DNA of 64,000 bases from Candidatus Sulfotelmatobacter sp. Its GTDB lineage: Bacteria > Acidobacteriota > Terriglobia > Terriglobales > Acidobacteriaceae. The number at the start of each line of letters is the position of its first letter. Within the stretch, counting starts at the first letter, position 1. A program made the translations under genes and the position numbers. Under the pieces are notes generated by a model. The model was not told the DNA's origin, searched no databases, and saw nothing but the letters and a program-made list of their open reading frames with translations. Location: contig JADGNQ010000007.1 of NCBI GenBank assembly GCA_017883385.1, positions 26,813-90,812 of the forward strand, given 5' to 3'. Of this stretch, positions 18,210 to 26,719 are shown one piece after another.

Positions 18210-20471
18210 TCAGAACAGGCGTCCGATTGAGAAGTTCACCCGGCTCTGTCCGGTGGGACTGGCGCTCGCGGCCAGGGTTATGGGGCCGACGAAGGTGTCT
18301 GCAATCACGCCGAGGTTGAATGTGCCTCGGACAACAAACGGGCCGGGATCATTCGCCGCGCTTCCGAAGGCGCTGCCCGCCTCGTACCATCCTCCCCAGT
18401 AGATCTTTTTTCCCACAATCTGTGGGAGGCGGTAGATTTCGCGGCGAAACCCGAGCGACGAATACGCGTAGTGATTGCCCAGAAATTCCTGTGGAAGGTA
18501 AGCCCCGAGGCGGAACGGTCCTCCGAGGGCAAAGAGCTGAAAGGGACCTGCCGAACCGCGGAACGTCGTCCCGCCTGACGCGAGGAAGAACAACGACGTC
18601 TTCGCACTGACCGGGATGAAGTTCGAAGTCTGCACATCCAGTTGCCCGATGGGATGCGCGAGTCCCGGGCTTTGCAGTACGCGCGAGAGCGTTGCAACTA
18701 CACGCGTGCCCCGGCTGGGAATGGTGGGGCTGTCCTGCCCGTCCCAGACGTAGCGCGTGCGGAATTCGCCAGTACTGCCGTGGACAATCGGCAGGCCCGC
18801 ACTTCCAATCAGGGGGCTGAGCCTGCCGCTGAAGATCTCGTAGCCGATGCGGATTTCGCTGCGCCGTCCGGAGCGGCCGATATCGAGGCCTCCTCCGGCG
18901 CGCTCGTCGCCGAAGACCGCGACACGCGTCAGGCCACTGAACGAATTGCGGGATGACTTGGATGCGAAGGCGTATGGCGCAACAAAAAATCGCGACATGG
19001 CGAGAGGCTGGTAGAACTCGGTTGCCGCCAAATTGCTGGAGCCGAAAAGAAGATCGTTGCGCCATTCGCCACCGCGGTGGGCAATATCCATAAACGTCAC
19101 GCGCGCTCCCGCAGAAAAATCGAAGGCAGCCACACCAGAGCCATCGACGTTAACGGCAAGGTCCACGAAGGGCGGGCCGTAGGATTTGTCATGTGTGGTC
19201 ACGCGCAGGGTGGGCACTCCATTCTGCGTGAAGCCCTCATAACCAAGCCAGTCGAACTGACCCTCTCCAGCGATGCGGGTCAATTGGGTATCGAGGCGGG
19301 CGAGGTTGAGCGGTCCGCGGAGGACCTTGCTGAGCCGCTGCTGAAGTCGGCCGTCCGTGTCCGGATCGGCGCCGGTGACTTCCACTTTCTCGATCTTCTG
19401 GGGCTGCGGATGTCTGCGCGCTTTGCGTGCGGCCAGGTACTGCTCCCACTCCGCCGGATCCTGGATGGCGTAGGGCCGGAGGGTGGCAGACTGGCTGGCC
19501 GCGCTCTTGTAACCAAGAGCGATGAACTCTCTGACGCGCGCGTAGTCCGTCACGGAAAAGCCGCTCATGTCCACGCTCACCGTGGCCTGAGCCGATGCGA
19601 GAGAGCGCTGTTCGTTCTGAATGATCATGACGTCAACGGCACGGGTGAGCACGCCAGTGAGAGTCTCCAGTTCAGCGCGGTCGCCCGGCGGAAGATGCAG
19701 TTGAACCGCGATGATGGCGTCGGCATCCATTTTGTGAACGGTTTCCACCGGAATGTTCTGCACCATGCCACCATCTGCCAGCACTCGGCCATTGATTTCA
19801 ACTGGAGTAAACACGCCGGGGATGGCCATGGAGGCGCGCACGGCTTGGGACAGCGAGCCGTCGTGAAGTACAACACCCTCGCCACTCATCATGTCGGTGG
19901 CCACGCAGCGGAATGGAATGGGCAGATCGTCGAAAGTCGAGAGATTGGATTCGGGAAAAGCGATGCGATCGAGCAACAGTCCCACGCCCTGACCGGAGTT
20001 GAAGCCGTTGGGGCCGCTCAAGCCGTGTTTCACGCCGAGCGGGGCGTTGATCAGGAAGTCACGGCGATCCTGCTTGCGGCGGTAAGAGAGTTGGGTATAG
20101 GTCGGTTCGCGAAGAAAGGCTTCATCCCAGTCGATCTTTTCGGCAAATCGCTGCATTTCAGCGGGCGACATGCCGGTGGCATACATCACGGCAATGATGC
20201 TGCCCATGCTGGTCCCGGCGATGCGATCCACCGGGATGTGGTTTTCTTCCATCCACTGGATCACACCGATCTCGGCGAGACCGAGCGCCCCACCCCCGCT
20301 CAGCGCCAGCCCGATGAGCGGTCGACGTGGTGGAGTGGGTGGCAACGGATTGGTGGCGGGCGGTGCGAGAGGGGGCATCTCCTGCGTACGAGCAGCATGC
20401 GGCACAATTGCGCCCAACAGAAGAATCCCTGCGAGCCGGACGCGGAGTGCGAGGCGATGAGCTGAGGTCAT
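18210..20471 (-). CDS. Patatin-like phospholipase with POTRA and BamA-type barrel (PlpD/RssA-like)
   Basis: Predicted type Vd autotransporter: an N-terminal patatin lipase followed by a POTRA-like domain and an outer-membrane beta-barrel of the Omp85 family. Lipase signatures: oxyanion motif SGGGALG, nucleophile Ser88 in GTSMG, and the dyad Asp in LADGGMVQN. KIEKVEVTGADPDTDGRLQQR marks the POTRA region. The barrel ends in Phe (RVNFSIGRLF). I start at the ATG at 20471, preceded by AGGAG, rather than an in-frame upstream ATG at 20498; this gives about 753 residues with a signal peptide. It probably places a phospholipase at the cell surface. Confidence 0.9.
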   Translation of the reverse strand: MTSAHRLALRVRLAGILLLGAIVPHAARTQEMPPLAPPATNPLPPTPPRRPLIGLALSGGGALGLAEIGVIQWMEENHIPVDRIAGTSMGSIIAVMYATGMSPAEMQRFAEKIDWDEAFLREPTYTQLSYRRKQDRRDFLINAPLGVKHGLSGPNGFNSGQGVGLLLDRIAFPESNLSTFDDLPIPFRCVATDMMSGEGVVLHDGSLSQAVRASMAIPGVFTPVEINGRVLADGGMVQNIPVETVHKMDADAIIAVQLHLPPGDRAELETLTGVLTRAVDVMIIQNEQRSLASAQATVSVDMSGFSVTDYARVREFIALGYKSAASQSATLRPYAIQDPAEWEQYLAARKARRHPQPQKIEKVEVTGADPDTDGRLQQRLSKVLRGPLNLARLDTQLTRIAGEGQFDWLGYEGFTQNGVPTLRVTTHDKSYGPPFVDLAVNVDGSGVAAFDFSAGARVTFMDIAHRGGEWRNDLLFGSSNLAATEFYQPLAMSRFFVAPYAFASKSSRNSFSGLTRVAVFGDERAGGGLDIGRSGRRSEIRIGYEIFSGRLSPLIGSAGLPIVHGSTGEFRTRYVWDGQDSPTIPSRGTRVVATLSRVLQSPGLAHPIGQLDVQTSNFIPVSAKTSLFFLASGGTTFRGSAGPFQLFALGGPFRLGAYLPQEFLGNHYAYSSLGFRREIYRLPQIVGKKIYWGGWYEAGSAFGSAANDPGPFVVRGTFNLGVIADTFVGPITLAASASPTGQSRVNFSIGRLF

Positions 20472-20737
20472 CTTGTGCTCCTGAGGTTCCGAAGCCAAAA
20501 CTTCGTGTAAGCGTGAATTCCGGGGTGAGCAGAAAAGGTTAGCAGGTTTGGACAGCAGGAGTCAGACGTGCAAATTCCTTCACACACGGCCTGTTCATGC
20601 TCGAACCCCTTGACGAGGCAACGCGTCAGAGGCATAATTCACTACCGTTTTTGTTGCTTGCTCTGGCACGCTGCCCCCCAATAGCCAGACATGTGGACCA
20701 GCAAGGAACCTTAAAAAACTCAACCGGAGGTGTGTCT

Positions 20738-21307
20738 GTGAGTCAAAGGATGTTGACTCTTCTTTCGCTGTTCGCTTGCTTTCTGGGGATGAATGCGTCC
20801 CTCATGGGGCAAGACGCGGACGCTGCGCGCGGGATCATGGGATATCTGGATCCGCGCACTGGCGTCTTTCGTTCCGATCCACAACCGGCGCAGCCGGATG
20901 CAACACCGCCTGCGCTGACCACGTTCGCTGGCAAGTTCGTATTTCACTTTACGCTCACGGTAAATGCCAACATTGCGGCGACCGCCAAGATCATGTGCGT
21001 AGCAACCGCCCAAGTAGAGGATAACTTGACCGGCGGCACCCTAAACAGCTTTTCAGAGACCGCAGCCGCTCTAGCCGTGCGAAGCGGTAGTACCGCACGG
21101 TGTACGGTGAACATCCCTTACTCGTGGAACCTGGCAACAGGGGCCACAGACGCTGTCACACTCGGTTACCACATTCAGGCGCCCACGGAGATCACCTCCG
21201 TGACAGCCGCGCTTCCCTTTCGGAACGGCATCATGAGCGACATCGCCACGATTCCAGTTCCGACTACGGGAACCACCACGAACAAATCTGTTGCGGTGAC
21301 ATTCTGA
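20738..21307 (+). CDS. Secreted protein of unknown function, tandem paralogue 1
   Basis: About 189 residues, start GTG at 20738 behind a clear GGAGG. The signal peptide (SLFACFLGMNASLMGQ) is followed by DAARGIMGYLDPRTGVF and a beta-rich body with FHFTLTVNANIAATAKIMC, CTVNIPYSWNLATGATDAVTLGYHIQAP, and a Thr-rich end. The next gene encodes a clear paralogue with the same blocks in the same order. One conserved Cys pair (IMC.., RCTV) could form a disulfide. I do not recognise the family; export is the only supported property. Confidence 0.8.
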   Translation: MSQRMLTLLSLFACFLGMNASLMGQDADAARGIMGYLDPRTGVFRSDPQPAQPDATPPALTTFAGKFVFHFTLTVNANIAATAKIMCVATAQVEDNLTGGTLNSFSETAAALAVRSGSTARCTVNIPYSWNLATGATDAVTLGYHIQAPTEITSVTAALPFRNGIMSDIATIPVPTTGTTTNKSVAVTF

Positions 21308-21372
21308 CGACGAGCTTTGCTTTTCGGAGCCGCTCAGGATCAGCGAAAAGATCTAACCTTTTGGAGGGTTTT

Positions 21373-21930
21373 GTGAAGAATCGAGTTTTGAATGTTCTGT
21401 TGGTTTTTGCCTGCCTGATCGCAGGCGTGCCGCTCTGGGGTCAGAACGCGGCCGCTGCACGCGGGATTCGGGGCTATCTCGATCCCCAAGGCGTATTCCA
21501 CACTCTCAAACCGCAGGAGGCGGCGGAACCGCCCGCCTTAACTAAGTTCGGGGGCACGTTCGTGGTCAACTTTACGATTACGGTGGCAGCTACGATCTCG
21601 GCGTCGGCCAATATCGAGTGCGTGGTTACCGCCTCGCTGATTGACAACTTGACCAGCGGAACCCCGAACTTTATCGACGAAACCGCAGGAGTGGTTGCCA
21701 CACGAAGCGGCAGCACAGCGACCTGCTCCGTCAGCGTTCCTTATTCGTGGGCCCTAGGGACGGCTAGCACGGACATGGTCACACTCAGTTACACCATTCA
21801 GGCGCCCGTGGAGTACACCACTGCGACAGGTGCGCTTCCGGCCCGGGGTAGCAGCGTCGGAAACCTGGCCACGATTAAGGTTCCGGCTAACGGAGCGACC
21901 ACTACCGAAACGGTCACGGCAACGTTCTGA
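21373..21930 (+). CDS. Secreted protein of unknown function, tandem paralogue 2
   Basis: About 185 residues, start GTG at 21373 behind GGAGGG. Signal peptide VLLVFACLIAGVPLWGQ, then AAARGIRGYLDPQGVFHTL and a beta-rich body that matches the preceding gene block by block (FVVNFTITVAATISASANIEC, TCSVSVPYSWALGTASTDMVTLSYTIQAP). Frequent alternation of Thr, Val and Ala suggests an all-beta domain. A strong terminator follows at 21958, so the two genes probably form one transcript. Function unknown. Confidence 0.8.
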   Translation: MKNRVLNVLLVFACLIAGVPLWGQNAAAARGIRGYLDPQGVFHTLKPQEAAEPPALTKFGGTFVVNFTITVAATISASANIECVVTASLIDNLTSGTPNFIDETAGVVATRSGSTATCSVSVPYSWALGTASTDMVTLSYTIQAPVEYTTATGALPARGSSVGNLATIKVPANGATTTETVTATF

Positions 21931-21957
21931 TTTCGGCGGATTCTCATGCCAATTTGC

Positions 21958-21988
21958 GGGCGGACCGGAAAACGGTCCGCCCTTTCTT
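21958..21988 (+). terminator. Rho-independent terminator after the tandem paralogues
   Basis: Perfect 10-bp stem GGGCGGACCG/CGGTCCGCCC with loop GAAAA, followed by TTTCTT. It overlaps the approach to the 3' end of the convergent alpha/beta hydrolase gene. Confidence 0.85.
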
Positions 21989-21991
21989 CGT

Positions 21992-23056
21992 TCAGGGTTT
22001 TGGCGTACCGGGCTGCACCTGCCGAGTTTGCTCAACGACGCTACGGACAGCATCGATTACAACGTCGGGACGGTCGATCTGGATGTAATGCGAGCTGTTT
22101 TTCGCGATCGTCTGCGTCCCCTTGCTTGAGAGATGAGCCAATTCCTCCTGCATTTTTTCCCAGGCATCATTGGTAGGCTTGGCGAGGTCCGCGGGAAGGT
22201 CGTCCGAGGGCTTGCCAGGATCGTGCGAGAGTACGGCCAGAGGCATGTCTCCCAGGGCGCCAGTCGCCGCGGTCTGAGAGGCGCTTTCGGGAAAAGCTTT
22301 CATTTCCTCAACACCTTCGTGGGCAGCGTGCCAGTCGCATTCCGCGGCGCGCTGCACCGGGTCCTCATCACAAAGCCCAAGCAACCGGGGAACACCGAAA
22401 GGCATGGTGTACTCGAGGAACTCGGCCTCGCGCAGCCAACCGCCTTCCATGTTCTTGAGTTCGGGCGGGAAACGATTCTCCTGTTCAGGATAAGAAGCAT
22501 CGACCAGCACCATACCTGTGACCTCGCTGCGGTAGAGGCTGGCGTAAAGACGCACATCGTATCCGCCCATGGAGTGTCCGACCAGAACATATGGCGGCGC
22601 GATGCCCGCAGCCTGCAGCAACGCGTGCAATTCCGAGGCGATGATTCTACTGGTGCGCGGCTGGGAACTGGCGTCGCTGTAGCCAAGTCCGGCGCGGTCG
22701 TAAGAGCAGACGCGGGTGAATTTCGCGATCTGCGGCTGCACCTTGCGCCAGGAAACGTAGCTGTCTCCGAGGCCGGATTCGAGGACAACCGTGGGGCTTC
22801 CCTCCCCGGTGCAGTCAATGTGCATCCTGGAGCCACCCACGTTCACGAGTCGTCCAGGCATGGGATTCTGGCGACGATCGCGAGTGGCAGCGATGTTCTG
22901 GTAAAGAATGCCGGCCGCGGCCAGGACCAGAATGAACACGAGCACGACGCGGACGATGCGGCGAAGCCACAGGTGCGACGGCGTGGATCGGAGCGCGGCT
23001 TGATGCATGAGGGGACAGGGTTGCGCGGCCCGAGCGCCGCACCACACTGGCGGCAT
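21992..23056 (-). CDS. Alpha/beta hydrolase, membrane-anchored
   Basis: Serine hydrolase of about 354 residues with one N-terminal membrane helix (IVRVVLVFILVLAAAGILY), so the catalytic domain is probably outside the cytoplasm. Motifs: DRAGLGYSD after strand 4 and the nucleophile elbow VLVGHSMGGYDVRLYA, with a late His in NSSHYIQIDRPDVV. The ATG at 23056 lies one base after the argS stop, suggesting coupling; an alternative ATG at 23008 would remove 16 residues. Substrate unknown. Confidence 0.85.
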   Translation of the reverse strand: MPPVWCGARAAQPCPLMHQAALRSTPSHLWLRRIVRVVLVFILVLAAAGILYQNIAATRDRRQNPMPGRLVNVGGSRMHIDCTGEGSPTVVLESGLGDSYVSWRKVQPQIAKFTRVCSYDRAGLGYSDASSQPRTSRIIASELHALLQAAGIAPPYVLVGHSMGGYDVRLYASLYRSEVTGMVLVDASYPEQENRFPPELKNMEGGWLREAEFLEYTMPFGVPRLLGLCDEDPVQRAAECDWHAAHEGVEEMKAFPESASQTAATGALGDMPLAVLSHDPGKPSDDLPADLAKPTNDAWEKMQEELAHLSSKGTQTIAKNSSHYIQIDRPDVVIDAVRSVVEQTRQVQPGTPKP

Positions 23057-23057
23057 T

Positions 23058-25049
23058 TTACATGACTGGCGGCACGGTGATGCCCATGACCGCAAGGGTG
23101 CGGATCAATTCGCGCCGGACCACGGCCACTGTCGCCAGGAGGAACTGCTTCCTCTTCTCATCTGGTTCACTGAGGATAGGATGCCGATGGTAGAACGTAT
23201 TGAAGAGTTGCGCGAGTTGGAAGACGTGCTTGGCCAGGTACGCAGGTTCCGTGGTGGCAATACTCTGGTCAATCACGTATGACGTTTTGGACGAGGCGAG
23301 CCAGAGTTCCCAGATCTCGTTGGCGGCCTCTCCGATCAGATTCTTGGCAAGGTCCGAGGCTCCGACGCTCCCCGCGTCTTTGCAGAAAGTTTCAGGATCC
23401 GCTCCGGCTTTTCTGAAAATACTGGTAGCGCGGACGACGGCATATTGTGCGTAGGGCCCGGTTTCTCCTTCGAAGCTGAGGGCCTCTTTGAAATCGAATG
23501 CGATCACGGACTGCTTGGTGTACTTCAGCATGAAGTAGCGCAGGGCGCCGATAGCGATCTGGGTAGCAATCTGCAGACGTTCGGGATCGCTGACCTGAGG
23601 ATGGCGGGAGTCGACTTCCTTCTTAGCCGACGCGATGAGCTGATCGAGTAGATCGTCGGCCTTCACGCCGAATCCCTTGCGGCCGCTGACCTCAATGTAG
23701 GAACGGGCCTTGTCTTCCTCGCTCAGGGTGTAGCCGAGTTCCGCGGCGCAGCGCGGGGTAAGGGCGACCATCTCATAAGAGAAGTGCGTGTAGTGGTCGG
23801 CGGCCTCATTGTGTCCGAGCCCGCGGAGGGCTTCAATGACTGTGTTCTGTGCCTCAGACTGGCGGGCGTCGATGACGTTGTAGATCTCGGCGACGTCGCC
23901 AAAATGGGGGTGGTCCTTTTCGCCTTCGATCGAGGAAATCCAGCAATCGTGCGTATGTGGGTAGCGGTAGAACTTGCGGTATCCAAAGTCGCGACCGAGC
24001 AGTCCGAACTTCCACATGTGATACGCGATGTCTTTGCCGACGTAGCCCACGGTGCCGTTGGAGCGGACGATGACTTTCTGGTCTTCCTCTGTGATTTCCT
24101 CTGTGTCCCCCGTGTCCTCTGTGGTGGAACTTGCCTTTCCGGTGCCGGCACGCCGCATGACCCAGCAGCCTTTATTCTTGCCTTCGCCTTCGAACGTAAG
24201 CACGCCACTCTCTTTCAGCTTGGCAAAAGCCGTATCCCAGAAATGCAAGTGCAGAATTTCACTCTCGCGCGGAAGAAAGTCGTATTCAATGTCGAGCCGG
24301 TCCATGGTCTCGAGGTGGCGGCGCAGCACCGCGACCGAGATCAGTTCTGCCACGGCGGCGGTATCGCTCGCGGCGTCTTCAATGGCATGGAGTGTCTGCA
24401 GGCGCGCTTGCAGGTTTTGTTTGTCCTCGGCGTACCACTGCGAGACGCGGGCGTAGAGATCCCAGCAGTAGTAGTCGAAGCGTGGCTGGCGGGTGAGCGC
24501 TTCAATATCGGCCCTTGATTTCTTCTCGATATGCGTGAAACCGACCACCACATCGGCCACCTGCACGCCGGTGTTGTCGATGTAGTTCTGAATGTCGACT
24601 TCCCTGCCTGCGAAGCGCAGCAGGCGAACAAACGTGTCCCCGAGGATGGCGTTGCGCAGGTGTCCGATGTGCGCCGCTTTGTTCGGATTAATGCTGGAGT
24701 GCTCGACCAGAATCTTTCCCGGAGGAATGGCGGCCGGCGGTTTCTGGTCGGCGGCGAGGGCGGCGGCCATCCACGCACGATCGATCCTGACGTTCAAGTA
24801 ACCGGGAGGCGCAACTTGCATTTCAGCAATGCCTTCGATCTGTCCGATCTCGGCACGGATTGCTTCTGCAATCTTGAGGGGAGCCGAGCGCAAGGGCTTG
24901 GCAAACGGAAAGATCGGAATCGCGAAGTCTCCGAGTTCGACCTTCGGAGGCTGTTCGATGACAGCGTCGGGCAATGCGACCCCGGGGTGACGGCGCTGCA
25001 GACACTCCAGCAAACGCTGGGCTAGACGGTGTTCGAGATGACGATACAA
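23058..25049 (-). CDS. argS: Arginyl-tRNA synthetase with an in-frame repeat-derived insertion
   Basis: Charges tRNA-Arg. Class I synthetase of 663 residues: N-terminal additional domain (1-90), HIGH motif at 127-130 in NKAAHIGHLRN, catalytic Rossmann fold, and an anticodon-binding domain ending KRKQFLLATVAVVRRELIRTLAVMGI. Between GCWVMRR and KVIVRSNGTVGYVGKD (about residues 302-325) lies an acidic Thr/Glu/Asp stretch that includes TTEDTGDTEEITEEDQ. Its DNA (24081-24127, read on the minus strand) matches the TAACCAC-type intergenic repeat found elsewhere in the window. The synthetase must tolerate this insertion in a surface loop. Confidence 0.96.
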   Translation of the reverse strand: MYRHLEHRLAQRLLECLQRRHPGVALPDAVIEQPPKVELGDFAIPIFPFAKPLRSAPLKIAEAIRAEIGQIEGIAEMQVAPPGYLNVRIDRAWMAAALAADQKPPAAIPPGKILVEHSSINPNKAAHIGHLRNAILGDTFVRLLRFAGREVDIQNYIDNTGVQVADVVVGFTHIEKKSRADIEALTRQPRFDYYCWDLYARVSQWYAEDKQNLQARLQTLHAIEDAASDTAAVAELISVAVLRRHLETMDRLDIEYDFLPRESEILHLHFWDTAFAKLKESGVLTFEGEGKNKGCWVMRRAGTGKASSTTEDTGDTEEITEEDQKVIVRSNGTVGYVGKDIAYHMWKFGLLGRDFGYRKFYRYPHTHDCWISSIEGEKDHPHFGDVAEIYNVIDARQSEAQNTVIEALRGLGHNEAADHYTHFSYEMVALTPRCAAELGYTLSEEDKARSYIEVSGRKGFGVKADDLLDQLIASAKKEVDSRHPQVSDPERLQIATQIAIGALRYFMLKYTKQSVIAFDFKEALSFEGETGPYAQYAVVRATSIFRKAGADPETFCKDAGSVGASDLAKNLIGEAANEIWELWLASSKTSYVIDQSIATTEPAYLAKHVFQLAQLFNTFYHRHPILSEPDEKRKQFLLATVAVVRRELIRTLAVMGITVPPVM
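24081..24127 (-). repeat. TAACCAC-type repeat inside argS
   Basis: On the minus strand this reads CCACAGAGGACACGGGGGAC then ACAGAGGAAATCACAGAGG. It aligns with the repeat after larC (CCACAGAGGACACTGAGGAA). Here it is in frame and translated as TTEDTGDTEEITEED. Confidence 0.75.
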
Positions 25050-25147
25050 GAAGTCCCTCTAAGCTATTGAAGAAACAGTGATTTTAACAGAGTGGGCTGC
25101 GGGCGCACGTTTGACGGAGAAAGCAGGGTTCCCTATGATGAACGTTC

Positions 25148-25265
25148 CGTCGTTGGTCGCTGGTCTTTGGTCGTTGGCCCGGACGTTTCAATCTACTTTG
25201 ACTGCCAGCTCCTTGGTTGTTTCTTCGTTCTTGTCCAACGACGAACGACTAACGACCAACGACGG
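25148..25265. repeat. Imperfect inverted-repeat element upstream of larC
   Basis: Arms of 31 bases (25148-25178 and 25235-25265) match in 27 positions when one is reverse-complemented. Both arms are built from GGTCGTTGG/CCAACGACC-like units around a 56-base centre. The element ends nine bases before the larC start. A partial unit (GGTCGTTAGTCGTTGG) also occurs at the end of hutU near 9465. MITE-like in shape; no coding capacity. Confidence 0.7.
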
Positions 25266-25273
25266 TTTTCCCT

Positions 25274-26659
25274 ATGCGCATTGCCTACCTAGAGTGTTTT
25301 TCCGGCATGAGCGGCGACATGTTCCTGGGCGCGCTCGTGGATGCCGGGGTTCCGGCGCAAGTACTGGAGGAGACCGTCGCGGCGCTGAAAGTGGGGGCGC
25401 GGCTGGAAGTTTCGCGCGTCGTGCGCAGCGGGATTTCTGCTACGAAAGTGGATGTATGGGTGGACGGCCAAAAGGATATGCCGCGGGAAGAGTACTGGGC
25501 GAAGCAGGGCGAACACCAGCATCAGCATGGGCACCCCCATCACAACCAAGATGAGCATCACGGCCATTCGCATTCGCATGCTGGTGAGAGTTCGCGGGCA
25601 GAGCCTACCCCGAGCCTGCCGAAGGGAGTGCCCGCGCCACCCGTGCCTGCGCCACATGTTCACGAGCATTCTCACGGGCGTGGCTTAACCGAGATTCGCC
25701 AGATCATTGGCCATGCCGGAATCAGCGAAACGGCGAAGAAAACAGCCATCGCCATCTTTGAGGCCCTCGGAGAGGTAGAGTCGAAGATTCACGCCATCTC
25801 CATCGAGAAAGTGCACTTTCACGAAGTCGGAGCCGTGGATGCGATGGTCGACATCGTCTGTGCTGCGGTCGGAGCAGAAGCTTTGGGAGTGGACGAGATC
25901 GTCTGCTCACCGTTGAACGTCGGCGGCGGGACGGTAGAGTGCGCACATGGAACGATTCCGGTGCCGGCGCCAGCAACGGTCGAACTGCTGAAAGGCGCGC
26001 CGGTGTACTCGTCTGGACTACAGGCCGAGTTGGTAACGCCCACGGGAGCGGCAATTGTGAAGACGCTGGTCCGGCGCTTTGCCGCGTTTCCGGAAATGAA
26101 GATTGACAGGTCGGGCTACGGCGCTGGTTCGCGGGAATTCCCGGGGCATGCGAATGTCGTGCGGCTGACAGTGGGCGAGACCGCCTCGACCTTGGCAGCG
26201 AAGACGGCATTGGAGACTCTGACGGTTTTGGAAGCGAACTTAGATGATCTCAATCCCCAGGTGTTCGGGTATGTGATGGATCGTCTGCTGGAAGAAGGCG
26301 CGCTCGATGTGTTTGGCGTACCGGTACAGATGAAGAAGAATCGTCCGGGGACATTGCTGACCGTATTGTGCAAGCCCGAAGATGCAGGCAAGTTGACGCA
26401 GTTGATCTTCGCAGAAACCACGACACTCGGCGTACGGCGGCGCGAAGAAGTGCGGCAGACGCTGGCGCGGCGCTGGGAGAATGTGCGCACCGAGTGGGGC
26501 GAAGTGCGGATCAAGATTGCGAGCATGAACGGAACCGTCACCAACTATGCGCCGGAATATGAAGACTGCCGGCGGATTGCCGCCGAGCATCACGTGCCGC
26601 TGAAGACGGTGATGCAGGAAGCTTCGCGGGCTTATCTCGGCAAGAGCGAAAAGCTCTAA
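25274..26659 (+). CDS. larC: LarC-like nickel insertion protein (nickel-pincer cofactor synthesis)
   Basis: Inserts nickel into pyridinium-3,5-bisthiocarboxylic acid mononucleotide, the cofactor of lactate racemase and related racemases/epimerases. The N-terminus MRIAYLECFSGMSGDMFLGALVDAGV is typical. A His-rich segment (about residues 76-95 and 120-135, e.g. HQHQHGHPHHNQDEHHGH) probably binds metal. Conserved EKVHFHEVGAVDAMVDIV, SPLNVGGGTVECAHG, ANLDDLNPQ and KKNRPGTLLTVLC follow. Here LarC is one uninterrupted frame of 461 residues. No larA, larB or larE lies in the window. The TAA stop is the first three bases of a TAACCAC repeat. Confidence 0.9.
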   Translation: MRIAYLECFSGMSGDMFLGALVDAGVPAQVLEETVAALKVGARLEVSRVVRSGISATKVDVWVDGQKDMPREEYWAKQGEHQHQHGHPHHNQDEHHGHSHSHAGESSRAEPTPSLPKGVPAPPVPAPHVHEHSHGRGLTEIRQIIGHAGISETAKKTAIAIFEALGEVESKIHAISIEKVHFHEVGAVDAMVDIVCAAVGAEALGVDEIVCSPLNVGGGTVECAHGTIPVPAPATVELLKGAPVYSSGLQAELVTPTGAAIVKTLVRRFAAFPEMKIDRSGYGAGSREFPGHANVVRLTVGETASTLAAKTALETLTVLEANLDDLNPQVFGYVMDRLLEEGALDVFGVPVQMKKNRPGTLLTVLCKPEDAGKLTQLIFAETTTLGVRRREEVRQTLARRWENVRTEWGEVRIKIASMNGTVTNYAPEYEDCRRIAAEHHVPLKTVMQEASRAYLGKSEKL

Positions 26660-26692
26660 CCACAGAGGACACTGAGGAACACAGAGAAGTCC
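26657..26692 (+). repeat. TAACCAC-type repeat at the larC stop
   Basis: Starts TAACCACAGAGGACACTGAG and continues GAACACAGAGAAG. The TAA is the larC stop codon. Same family as 10772, 24081-24127, 30201 and about 45840-45873. Confidence 0.75.
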
Positions 26693-26719
26693 CGTGCGAC
26701 CTCTTTGGCTAAGAACATT

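Noticed and set aside
19077..20465. Open frame of 462 codons on the plus strand
   Set aside because: Antisense to the patatin-BamA gene, which has clear catalytic motifs. Composition is typical of reversed high-GC coding DNA.
23058..25049. argS as a pseudogene because of the odd acidic stretch
   Set aside because: The frame is intact, all catalytic and anticodon-binding motifs are present, and the stretch falls in a variable loop.
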